Assembly (NCBI GenBank): GCA_963922205.1
Contig: CAWUHX010000514.1
Location: 1-64,000 of the forward strand
Reading direction: 5' to 3'
Origin: Romanomermis culicivorax
Lineage: Eukaryota; Nematoda; Enoplea; Mermithida; Mermithidae
Length of the DNA: 64,000 nt
Shown: piece after piece, positions 10,903 through 22,900 of the stretch
Position numbering within the stretch: the stretch's first letter is position 1
How the letters are laid out: each line of letters opens with the position of its first letter
Program-made: the position numbers and the translations under genes
The notes under the pieces: generated by a model
Told to the model about the DNA's origin: nothing
The model's input: only the letters and a program-made list of their open reading frames with translations
The model's database searches: none

Positions 10903-13900
10903 GTAAACAGACGTGAAAAATATGCAGTCCTGCTGCTGCTCTCGAGCAGCTAGATATGGCTATCAAATCAACCATGGTCTCTTAGCACTGTGCTAATGAA
11001 ACCGGAGACGTGCTAATAAAAACGTTAGCACGCTTTCAAATGACTAAAAGTGAAAAATTTTCCAGAAAAGTACGAGAAGTAGATAAGCGATATCAACAGG
11101 TTGTGGTAGAAAAACAAAAATCGTCATTTTCTAACATTTATCCCATAACTTCCACAAAATTAAAAATTCATTCTGAACACTTTATTTTTTGTTCAAATTT
11201 CTTTTGAAAGTACCAACATCAAGGACGATTTCACGAATAGAATAATACAATAAAAGCAGGATATTAGAATCGACAAAGCCACACATTAGTTTCATACCAA
11301 CCAAGTTTTATTTATCAACCGTGCTAATGAAATATTTTTTATTAGTTCGAGTGCTAATGAGACTCGTGATAAAAAAATCCCTGCTATGAGCTGTAAATGT
11401 AGCGGAGCTCCGAGACCTGTGGCGGTTGGTTAACTTTTTTAATTGTAGGGTCATCGATTGATCAAAATTTTAGTGAGGTATGATCGATTTCTCGCCTAAA
11501 AGATCTCAAAAATAATTGAAAGTAGTCATTTTAGTCTAGAAAATCATAATATGTACTTATTGCGCTAGGCGCATAAAAATAGATATTTTTGATCATTTGT
11601 ATGTACAAAAACGACCATTTTCTATCAAAGAATTGATTTTATTTTTTAGTCCAAAGCGTTTGAGTTCTTTTGGCTGTATCATTTCAGCGACATGATTGGC
11701 AAATCTGGATGAGGGTCATCATATTGCTAGCCAAATGACCGATGATTTCTGGGGGGGTCCCATCCTATGGCACTTCCCCAATTACATGTATGCTATAAAG
11801 CAGACTACCCCATGGGAAGGGGTATGAGGGGGGTATTACCCCTACCTAAAGCCCTTAAAATTGATCACTTGAGACAAAATAACGTGCTTAGTGGACATTT
11901 AGCTACACTACCCCCGAAAATTTTCAATTTTACCCCTACCTGAAAAATCTGACCTTGGGGACCTCTGCTATAAAGTATCAACTGGCTAGAAAACTATAAA
12001 ATCAGCTAAGATCCAACTCTCCGAGTGAAGCAATAAAATTCATAGCAATTTCGAGTTGAAAACAGGCAACCATTCAGAAAAGTTAGACTCTTCATTTTGC
12101 ATATTTTTCTATTTTGATTTGCCATTTTACCACTGTTCAACCCGGAAGTTATGTAAATGTGCAGACTAAATTAGCCTGACTTGAGACTAACTAAGAGATT
12201 CAGAAACATTTTATGAATTTTATTTTTTCATCTTTCAGGTTTTTTTGGTTTTTTCTCGACAGGCCATTTGGCTCCATGGATCAAAATTTTACAGGCTAAT
12301 AATAATTTCAACAAGCCAAAACTAATAAGTTTGTAAATAAATGTGGTAGTACAAAAAACAATCTTTTTTTCAACAAATTTAGTCAAAACCCACATAACAG
12401 ACCAATCATTTTGAATACATTCTCAATCACAAACAGAATAATAAGGCTCACAAATTAGATCAGTCATTATTCAAATCAATTATCAAGGTTTTTTCGCACA
12501 AGCCAGGTTGATCTTGACTTGGGGAAAAATTTGGTTGCACAGATCAATTTTTAGTTCCTCACTCTAAAATTGATAAATTCGCTTAACTTCATCGGAAAAT
12601 AATTGAAAGTTACTTCCCCTGTATTTCATTCACTTCGCATCAGTTCCTGACTCTTAAAATTGAATTTCTTGAGTTTGGGTAAGAAATCAAAAGCCTGGCT
12701 AAAGTAACTTGTTCGCGGTGTCCAGCCCCGAAAAATTTTGATTTCGAGGCATCTAAAATGTCGGAAAATGCATTTTTTCAACACATTCTACTGCAACTGA
12801 CGATGATCGATCATGATCTTTTCACCATTTGATTAGCGGAAGAGGTCAAACATTTACCTCCATTTTCGATCTTATATATCTGGAGCCAGTAATTTACCAA
12901 TCAGAATTATTTATCAAAAGCGATTGTTTTCACATGATCTATAACATAAAGAAGCGCGATAGGTATTTTACTTTGGACTTGAATACCCCCGGCGCATAGC
13001 ACTGAAAGAAAATTCTAGATTATTATATTGTATAGCGTTGGAAAATAAATACTTTTAATCATACATGTAACGGAGCCCCGAGGTCTGGGGGGGGGGGGTT
13101 GGGCGACTTTTTGGGGCCGGGGGTCAGTAATTCCCAAAATTTTGGGGGGAGGGGTCTCTCGAGGCAAAAAAATTCGATTTTTTCACGAAAAAAGTCCGAA
13201 AAATAGTTCAAAAAACAGTAATTTTTCCCTAAAAAACCGAAAAAAATGTATCCATGGCGCGAAGTGCCAAGAAAATTCACATTTTTTTACCATTTTTCGT
13301 TCAAAATTTGACATTTTTAATCAAAAAATTGACGTTTTCCAGTATTTTTCCGACCAAAAGTATGGGGGTCCCTAGGGCTACCATATGGCTAGCCATTGGA
13401 TTGGAAAATCCTAGGGGGCGGTCGCCCAGTGGCTAGCCATATGGTCGACGATTTCTGGGGGGGTTCCCATAGCACTTCCCCCCCCCCCCAATTACATGTA
13501 TGCTTTTAATATCTTTTTCCTGCATGAAGGGTCTATTTTTTCAGTGAATTCAATGTGTTATAAGTGGGGCAGTCTAAAATTCAAAAATTAGGCAAGCAAC
13601 AACGAATCTGAATGGCTTCTTCTGATAGAAAAAACCTCTGCCATTTTTCTATGCTGATGTTGGTTTAATCATTTTCCAAATGCAAAAGGTTATGTTCACC
13701 AAAGCCAAAAATTCTAAGGCGCCGCAAAACGATTATGTAAAAATAATCTAGAAATGTCTTGATTTTTGTCAAATACGTGGAAAAAAGACATGGTCAAACA
13801 TTAATCCATAACATGCTGGTTTCTGAAAGCTATATATAAGCTTAAGCTTGGATGACATTTTCTTAGCGCACAACAGAAATGATACCAAGAATTATAAATG

Positions 13901-16900
13901 AATTGAAATCCGGTGCGAAGCGCCGGAAAATTTTCAGTATCTTTAATTTCAAAATGCATAAAAATGCATCTCCGCACAGGAAGTCCTATAGCTTAATCAA
14001 AAAGGGTGGTTAGGCTCTCATTTTTACAAGCCAATTTGGCTTGTGCTCCTAAATTTTTAGGAGCCAATCAGAATTTTTAGGAGCCATAGCTCCGAATTGG
14101 CCTAAAAAAATTCTGATCTTACTACAAACAATATCATTTTTAGAATCAAGTTATTATATCCGATAAAGACATTGCGGCCGTTGATAAAAGTTCTTTATTC
14201 CTCGTTTCTAAAACCGTTTTTAAAGAAGGCGTTCTGGGCAATTTCGAAATCGATTCAAGTACACTAGAGCCTAAAATCGGACCAGGTTTGCAAAATTCCG
14301 AAAGAAGCTTCTTTATATAAGTCGAGTAATTTTTGCAGGTGAACGCGGGCAAGCTGTAAATACTGATAATCAAGATGCTTCAAGGAGGGCAAACCATGAA
14401 TTTGGTTTCGACACTTACGTTAGCGATAAAATATCGTTGCATAGAAGCATACCTGATACTAGGCCTGATGAGTGAGTGAGTATTAGTGATGTATCGGGTA
14501 GCATATTTTGAAAATATCGGTTCCGGGTCCGGGTCCAAAATTTTAAGAGTATTGGGTCCGGGTCCAACAAATGGCCGGGTAATTTCGGGTTGTGTTTTGG
14601 CTCCGGGTATCTGATACATCTCTAGTATCGGGTGGTATATCGGGTTCAGATCCATGTCAAAAATTTTGAGAATGTCGAGTCCGGGTCCAAAATTTTAAGA
14701 AAATCGGGTCCGGGTCCAACTAAATGGTCGGGTAATTTCAGGTCTTTTTTCTGTCCCTGATACCCGATACATCACTAGTGAGTATATCTTGAATTCATCA
14801 GAATGGAAAAATAGCGGCGTTGACTGAAAAGGTCGATAGATCAAAATAATTACTATGTATCAATCAAGATCAAATTGACATCATCTTTTTTCAATTTTTT
14901 ATTTTTATCTTTGTGCATCTAGTAAGTTAATTTTTGCATTTTGTCCTGATTTTATGGATTTTCTCTAACAAATAACGAATATTTTAAAAATTTCCCTCTA
15001 CGTAAAGTTCATCATTTAATGTCCACAAAGTTTCTCATTTTTATATGGTATCTCTTTAGATGTAAATACTGGCATTATCCGTACGTCCTACCGAAGACTA
15101 CGGTGGTTGTCGTTTTTCACAACGAAGGCTGGTCCCCGCTATTACGTACAGTGCACTCTATTATTGATCACACTCCCGTCAATTTATTGCGAGAAGTTTT
15201 ATTAGTAGATGATTTTAGCGACAAACGTAAGCTTTGCGCACTAATTCACATTAATTTTTTAAGTAATTTCGTTATCCAGAGCACAAAATATTTCAAAAAT
15301 TTCACAATCTAATGTCACTGTCTAATGTTTATTATTGTTTTTTCGTTGTTTCAGATCACCTCAAGCGTAAATTAGACACTTACATAAAAACCCTGGGTAA
15401 AAAAGTGCGATTAGTACGTAACAAACAAAGAGAAGGCCTTATACGATCAAGGAGTATCGGTGCCGAAAATGCCCGTAAGCTAGACACTCGTAGACGCAGA
15501 TGTTCAGCCATGGTATGAAGAAAATTTTTCCTTGATTCCACAGAAAAGTGCGCTGTATCAAAGATGTAAGGTACCCTGAAAGGAGCAATATACGTACACA
15601 AAGCCTTAAAACCAACAGGGTTTTCGCAATGTTAAAAAAACATGTAAATGACACAAACAACCCCCTGGAATCTCAAAACTTGTTGAGCCCAAAATCTAGA
15701 TATTTTGTAGGTGTGCAGTGTGGCTAAATTCATCAGTAAATTTATGAGGAAATTTGAACCGGGTTACTCTGCATGAGGCAATAGTTACCAAACTATGAGT
15801 TAAAATTTACCTCCGTGCTACGCTCTTGTTTAATTTCGAAATGGAGATATACAAAATATTTTTCGCCATGAGAACCAGGCATATGGTAAAAAGATAGTGC
15901 AGAATCTAAAACCTGAAGTAGAGCACCCTTCAACAGGCGAAATTTCCTCCACCACTCGAGTCCTGTCACTACGGTTTTCCGAATCATATGTCATGCGGCT
16001 AGTAACTAGAAGTTTTCAAATTTTTACAGTGACATCAACGTTATATTAGTGAAATTATGTATATTCTTTTCAGCCATGTGGCAACAGCATGTTTCGCAAC
16101 ATTGCAAAACAATGGTTGGACGCATTTCCCTCTACATTGCATTGAGTGGCACCTCATATCTAAAAATTTACGGATGAAATTAAGCCCCATGCACACCTAC
16201 ACAATATATAAATCCTGGGTCCATCAGTTTTTGAGATTTCGGGATGGTGTGTTTCTACCTGTTTTTTCAAACTTGCAGAAACCCTCTTGATTTTATATTC
16301 AGGGTTTGTATGCTCATATTTCTCCTCTCAGAGTAAACTACCTACTTGGTACAGTGCACGTATTTGTGTGATGAAAAATAATTTTCCTTATATCATGGTA
16401 TCCCCCATGTGCATGTATTTTCGTATATCCATCTCAAAAAGATTTTTTAAGAATCTTTTCAACAACGGATTTAACATATCTGTTTTGAACAGATTTAGGA
16501 TGGAATTTAAATTCACAATTTCAATTCCAGCGATACTTTACTTGAGGTTCGACCCATACGTGGAATTGGGGGGAAGTACTATGGGAACCCCCAGAAATCG
16601 TCGACTATATGGCTAGCTATTGGGCGACCCCCTACCCAGGATTTTCCAATCCAATGCCTAGCCACATGGTAGCCGTTGGGACCACCATACTTTTGGTCAG
16701 AAAAATACAGAAAAATGTCATTTTTTAATGAAAAACAAAAAATGGTCAAAAATGTGAATTTTCTCGACACTTCACGCCGTAACTACATTTTTTCGGTCTT
16801 TTTAGAAAAAAATTACATTTTTTTAAACTATTTTTCGGACTTCTTTCATTTAAAAATCGAATTTTTTTTCTTGAGAGACCCCTTCCCCCAAAATTTAGGG

Positions 16901-19900
16901 GATTCCTAATCCACAGCCCAAAAAAAGTCGCCCGACCCCATACCCGTATCCAGGATTTTTAAAAAAGGGAGGGAATTTTCCAAAATTTTTTCAGAATTTA
17001 CTGAATAAAAAGAAAAATTTTTTTGCAGTTTAGGTGATTATTTTCAGCGAGTTTATGTGTGTTTGGATTAGTGGCTAAAGTCTATGTTTGACGAAAAGTA
17101 TGTTAATATAATAATTTAATTTGGGAATTGTGATGTATAAGTAGGGCTGTTTCGATCAGAGAATTTTAGTAATTTCGAGTTCGAGTTTGCTCCTTTTGCT
17201 TTTCCGAGTTCGAGTTCGAGTTTAAAAATTTTTCCGAGTCTAGTTCGAGTTTGAGTAATTCACTATTGTATATAAGCATCCATTTTGTTACATAAATGCC
17301 AGTCAATATTATTATGCATCTGGTCTGGTACAGCTGAACTACATAGAACTGTTTAGCATATGTCATAGTTACTAGGTATAGAATTTTATGCAGTCACTAT
17401 TTGTGTCATACTTCCAGGTTGAAGCAGATCCTATTTTTTAATCAAATGCATTATTTTGTATTACCACACCAATTATACGTTTTATCTATTTAAGCAATAT
17501 TTGACTTGACATCATTAATAAAATGCCTAGAAAAAGTATTATCTGGGATGGCTTCGAAGAAATTGTTTATCAGGCAATCAAGCAGAACATCTATTGTTTT
17601 GCAAGTTGAATTTGATTGAAACAAAATTCCCCAGACCTCGTTACATGTATGGTTCGACCCTTCTACGTTGTTTTTTTTGTTTCAAAAGTTACTGAATCTT
17701 CTCCGCAATGAAAGTCAAAACTTTTCTAGGCTTCGAATATGATAATTTTTCTGTCTGCTCTCTTGTGGCACGTCAAGATTTTTTCTTCAATACGGACGAG
17801 AGAACGTTTTGTATTTGTATGTTTGAAATCACACATGTAGTGCGATCGATTGCCCACAACAGACTGAGTATAATCAAAATTTTCATAAATGTGCTAAACA
17901 ATCGTCAAACAAAAGTTTACCTATACCTAATCTCAGGAACTATAACAAATAAAGACATGTGAAAAATCGCGTTTGATGAAACTCATTAGTATCAGAAAAA
18001 TTTCTCCTAATTAGGCCATCTTGTCTTACACCATTTCCGATTTATGATCCCTTGAACTCCATCAAACTTCAGACCTGCCTACTTCATAGGTATTTAATAT
18101 GAACACTTCTAGTGGACATTTTTATAATACCCGCAATTATCTGTATAATGCATGTCGCAGCATTATGCAGTCATTCCCCGTTTCTGAGACCTAGTATACG
18201 GGAACGTTCGATTGTATAGGACATTTGTGCAAATTTCAGTGTATAGAAGGACTATTGCTGAAATTATTTAGTGTAACATTACGCAGGTTGTTGTGGACTA
18301 TCGATTGCACTATAAGACGTGTGAGTATTAGTACGAAGCATTCCCGGTGAGTTGGTCACTATCAGGGCCGTGCGCAGGATTTTTTCATGCGGGGCGGATT
18401 AGCCCCAGAAAATGTCGATTTTACGCGATACACTGTGTGCATACTGCCTCAATGGGGGGCGGCCGCCCCCCCCCCCCGCCCCCCTTGTGCACGGCCCTGG
18501 TCGCTATATAGCATGGCCAGGAGATACATGTTTCTCTCTTTAGAGCAACCTAGAACGTTTTTTATCAAGCACAACTTTTTTAATAGTTAGAATTGTTGTG
18601 ACCTAAATTTGAAGACTTACGAAAGACATAGATAGTATAAAAATAATCTTCCAGACCAATTAGCATTGAAGGTCTTTTCATTTTTTTGACGTTATAGAAA
18701 GTCGTTCAAAGTAGAATAGAAAACGACGTAAGGATTGTAAAAGCTGCTTCCTGTAGCACAGTAAATTTCATTTTCAAATTTGGAACAACGAGCTTTGTAA
18801 TGTACTGCATCTCCGACATTTTGTTTCATAACTTTTGCTCTGAGCCACGGCGTGCATCGGAAATCATTCATTTTTGCTACACAATATTGAAGGAACCGAA
18901 ATTTATTCTATTTTTTTGAATCGAAATTTATACGAAATATGTGTGAACTACAATAGATTTTCTTATTTTTTCAGTTGGCGAAGTTGTTGTTTTCCTTGAT
19001 GCTCATTGTGAATGCAACACCAATTGGTTACCTCCGCTCTTAGCACCTATAGCAGAAGATAGGTACGTAAGAGTACGTTATCTATCTTTCAAATACCAAT
19101 GGACTAACTATTCTCGAAATTTAACAAAAATCGATTGGAAAAGGTTTTCACGCATATACACATGAATAATTTTATTTTTAATTCTAGATATATGAATAAT
19201 GCATTTTTTACTATATTTCCTTGTTTTTGCACATTTGAGTTATGTTTTTTATTATGGAAATCCACATTGGCCTCAGCCTGAGATATACGCATTTTGAATT
19301 TATTAGTATTTCGAGATGTTTCAAATCAAAAATTAAATTAGAATTTTTTTCTTGCATGTTTTAGTCGGACGGTGACAGTACCCGTTATTGATAGCATCGA
19401 TATGAACACTTGGGCCTACCATCCTCAATACGGTGGCCGTACGGATATTCTCTACAGAGGGATTTTCGAATGGGGTCTTTTGTACAAGGAAACTGAATTG
19501 CCGGAGGAAGAAATGAAAGACAGGAAATATAATAGCGCACCATTTAGGTGATTTTTTATTTTTATTTAGTCTGGATCAAAATTGGGACTCTGTTCATAGC
19601 TCATCATTATGTTGACATCTCTTGTTCGTATAGATCGCCCACTCACGCCGGTGGCTTGTTCGCCATAAATCGAAAATGGTTCGAAAGACTTGGATATTAC
19701 GACCCAGGCTTGCAAATTTGGGGCGGTGAAAACTTTGAATTGTCATTCAAGGTGAGTCATAGACATTTTTGGAGCTATGATTTTTTGGGCGACAAATTTT
19801 TTTTTTACTTTTCCGTTTTACCGTAACAGTGAATATTTTGAGTTGGTGGAATCTGGAGGCAGTTTTGGACCTATCTCACTGGGCTCTATCAGGAAGAGCG

Positions 19901-22900
19901 ACAAATAAAAATTCTAATGAAAAAATTTCACAATTCATTTTCGTGAACTTAAAAGAGTGTTTTTTCGTCAAAACATATCCACCAAACAACTCACGGCTTT
20001 TAATTTTATTTTGACCGAATCCGTATTGTTTTTTTACCAAACAAGCTAACGACACTTTCTAAATAAATGATCTTCAATTCCGCTTGATGATAAGATTGGA
20101 TGGCTAATGAGGATAAACGGTCTGTAGACATTGAGCTTCTCAATTCTGTCAAAATTAGCTGAAAATAATTTTTCTGACAAAGCTGTTGTTACTGGCAATA
20201 TGACAAGGATTTTATTTTTGCGCTGCTGCAGACATGAAAAATGTTGTAATTTATTTAATTACAACGGAAATTTACAAATATGGAAAAATAAGATGAATCA
20301 TCTAAAGTAAACTAAAAAATTTGTTATCATTGATTATTATTACTTTTTACACTAACGCAAGCACAATGCACAGCGTAATAACCAGTGTTTTTTTTCTGCA
20401 CCCGGCTTTCTGCACGGTGCAGAAAATCCAAAAAAAATTTTCTGCAGTGCTTTTTTCTCCTGTTACAATAAAATAATAGTGAATACTGAATATAAGAAAA
20501 ACATCAAATTAAATGTGTAATTCGTTGATATCAGAATTGCGTACACATCAAAATTTTATTCATTCTATTGAAAAAATAATTGACTTTAAGAGTTCAGAAT
20601 CAGTGACTGACACATAACAGAAGAATAAGTGTGGTCAAACACATGACTCAAAAAATTCTGCACCAGTGCAGAAATCGCCAAAAAAAGTTCTGCACCGAGC
20701 CTAAAAAGTCTGCACTGTGCAGAAAAAAAAACAGTGGTAATAACGCATTATTTTTAAAATAGCTTGTAACATTTTAGGGGGCATACCGCCATACCTGTAA
20801 TAGCTCTGACCGGTTGGGGACAAGCTCTAGATTTTGGAGAAACGGCACAAAAAGCCTTTTTTGTCGAAATTTTCCTAGCAGGAGTTCAGGGGAAACAGGA
20901 TTTAGGTGGGGTATACTGTGAGTTGGGGATGGCCCTCCCTCAAATACCTCCCAACTATAGCTAGGCACATCTCCTGCCAACTGGCTACTTGCTACGATCG
21001 TTGATACTGGAGGCTAAAAAGAAACCGTTTCATGATAGATCATTATTAAGAATGAGTCCTAGTTGAAAAATAATTCTGAAAATTTCAATAAGAAATTTTT
21101 ATAGTCGGTTGTTCAAAATTTCAAACAGTATCGTTTAGAGAATAGGAATTTAAAAAGCATTTGAAGATTAACCGTAAAAAGGAACAACAATGTTGAAGAT
21201 ATTCAATGTTACTATTCTGACTCATCTAAAGAATGAGATAAAAATTCGTTCGGAAGTCTTAGCTAAGAATCGTTATTTTGCAAATTAGAATTCTTATGAT
21301 TTGTTTGTAATTTTATTTATGGTCTGAAGACAAGGTTTTTGCAAGTTATGCTAATTCTGATCTTTTAGGTGTGGCAATGTGGTGGTCGAGTTTTAAACGT
21401 TCCTTGTTCTCGAGTTGGCCACGTTTATCGTAGCCACATGCCCTATAAATTTGGAAATTTAAGCGGTCCTATCATTTCTACAGTGAGTTTTATTTTCATG
21501 AGCTGTCGAACTGATTAAATCAAGATTGTGTGTGATGTTTTTTTTCGTTTACAAACTATTACCTCATGAAACTATCTCCCACTGTCTCTTCAATCGAGAA
21601 GAATTTTGAAACAATTTTCTTCTATGTGTGCCTACTACCGCTACGGAAACATTCTAAAAATTAATTAGTGATCTTACATCTGAACCCTGTTATTTTTTCA
21701 ACGAAAAGTTTAGCTTTCCTTCCGCCACAGCTCTCGTATCAAAAAGGGATTTCCTATCGTGTATTTTTTATGATTTTCTCTTCGTTCCTTGATATGTTTA
21801 CATTGTTTAATTTGCTTTTCTTCGTTTTTAAGTCTGCAGGATGTTGCAAATCTATCTGCTCCCTCTGAAAACCGACCTCTGGTTAAGCTAGAAAAATGTT
21901 TCTTACACTTTATGCAGAGAATTTAATTATGCGTTTAATGGTGTAACGCAGATCGCTTTACGTTAAGTATTGTATGAGTTCATCCTAGTTGTTGATGATT
22001 TTGTTCCAGAAATGTAGTTTTGACTCAGAAAAAGCATGGCTTATTGATTGTATTCAAGCGACAGCCTTTTACCAAGCTAAAGAAGCTGAAGCTAAGTTCA
22101 TTACAAGGGAATGGGTATTGCGAAGATCGGAACGATGGGTTCAGGGTAATTAAAGGAAAAAACCATCTGAATGTTTTATGTGGTTATTGGAATGCTAGTC
22201 GACCCATTTGTTTAACACAAGAATCCAATGCAGTTATCAACTCGCAACATAAAACTTGCTGGAAATTAGCTGCTGAGATTTTTCTGAAAAGTAGAAAAGC
22301 CATGATCGTTATCATTTATCGGAATTTGTGAAAAAGTGGCTTTTTATCATTTCACGTTGTGTCAAAACCACTGAAAACTGATTTGAACAAAGAAGATCGC
22401 TCATTCTTATCAGATTATGGTGAAGATAACGACGAAGTTGATTTCTTGTGTTGGGCACCCTGTTGATGCCAATTCGTGTGGGGAAATCGACATGCAAATC
22501 GACGACAGGGACGACCAGCGGCGCAGACATTTGCATAGAATGGAGCGCCACCAAAAGACCAAGAAAGATAGTGAAAGTCATTCTTCACTTAATATCGTTT
22601 TTGTTATATTTTTTGACATATTTGCTGGGGTCCCTAAATACAATTTTCCCAGCAACTTGTGTTCTTACTGAGTTATTCACTGTGGTATACCCACATTCGT
22701 TTTGCATAATTCGTCGGATTTATTGTTTAATATATTCGTTTGTTTATTTAGATATTATTAGCGATCAACGAAGGCGGAGGGCCAAAGGCCCAGGCGCCGG
22801 CTTACATCAAGTAAGTTTTGGGAAACCCCTTTCGGGTTATACCCAAGTAAGTTTATCCCTGAGGGGATTCCTTGTCTCATCTAGGAGACTGCGGAGGACC

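Larger units (their letters stand above)
10903..14143. other. GALNT7: GALNT intron 1
   Basis: Contains family A copies 4 and 5, GTGCTAATGA words at 10990-11360, an AGGAGCC/GGCTCC palindromic cluster at 14010-14105, and the hairpin phrase GGTGCGAAGCGCCGG at 13915. No extra exon was found. Confidence 0.6.
15475..18974. other. GALNT7: GALNT intron 5
   Basis: Holds family A copy 6 with its insert and family D copy 2. The rest is AT-rich with no coding signal. Confidence 0.6.
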
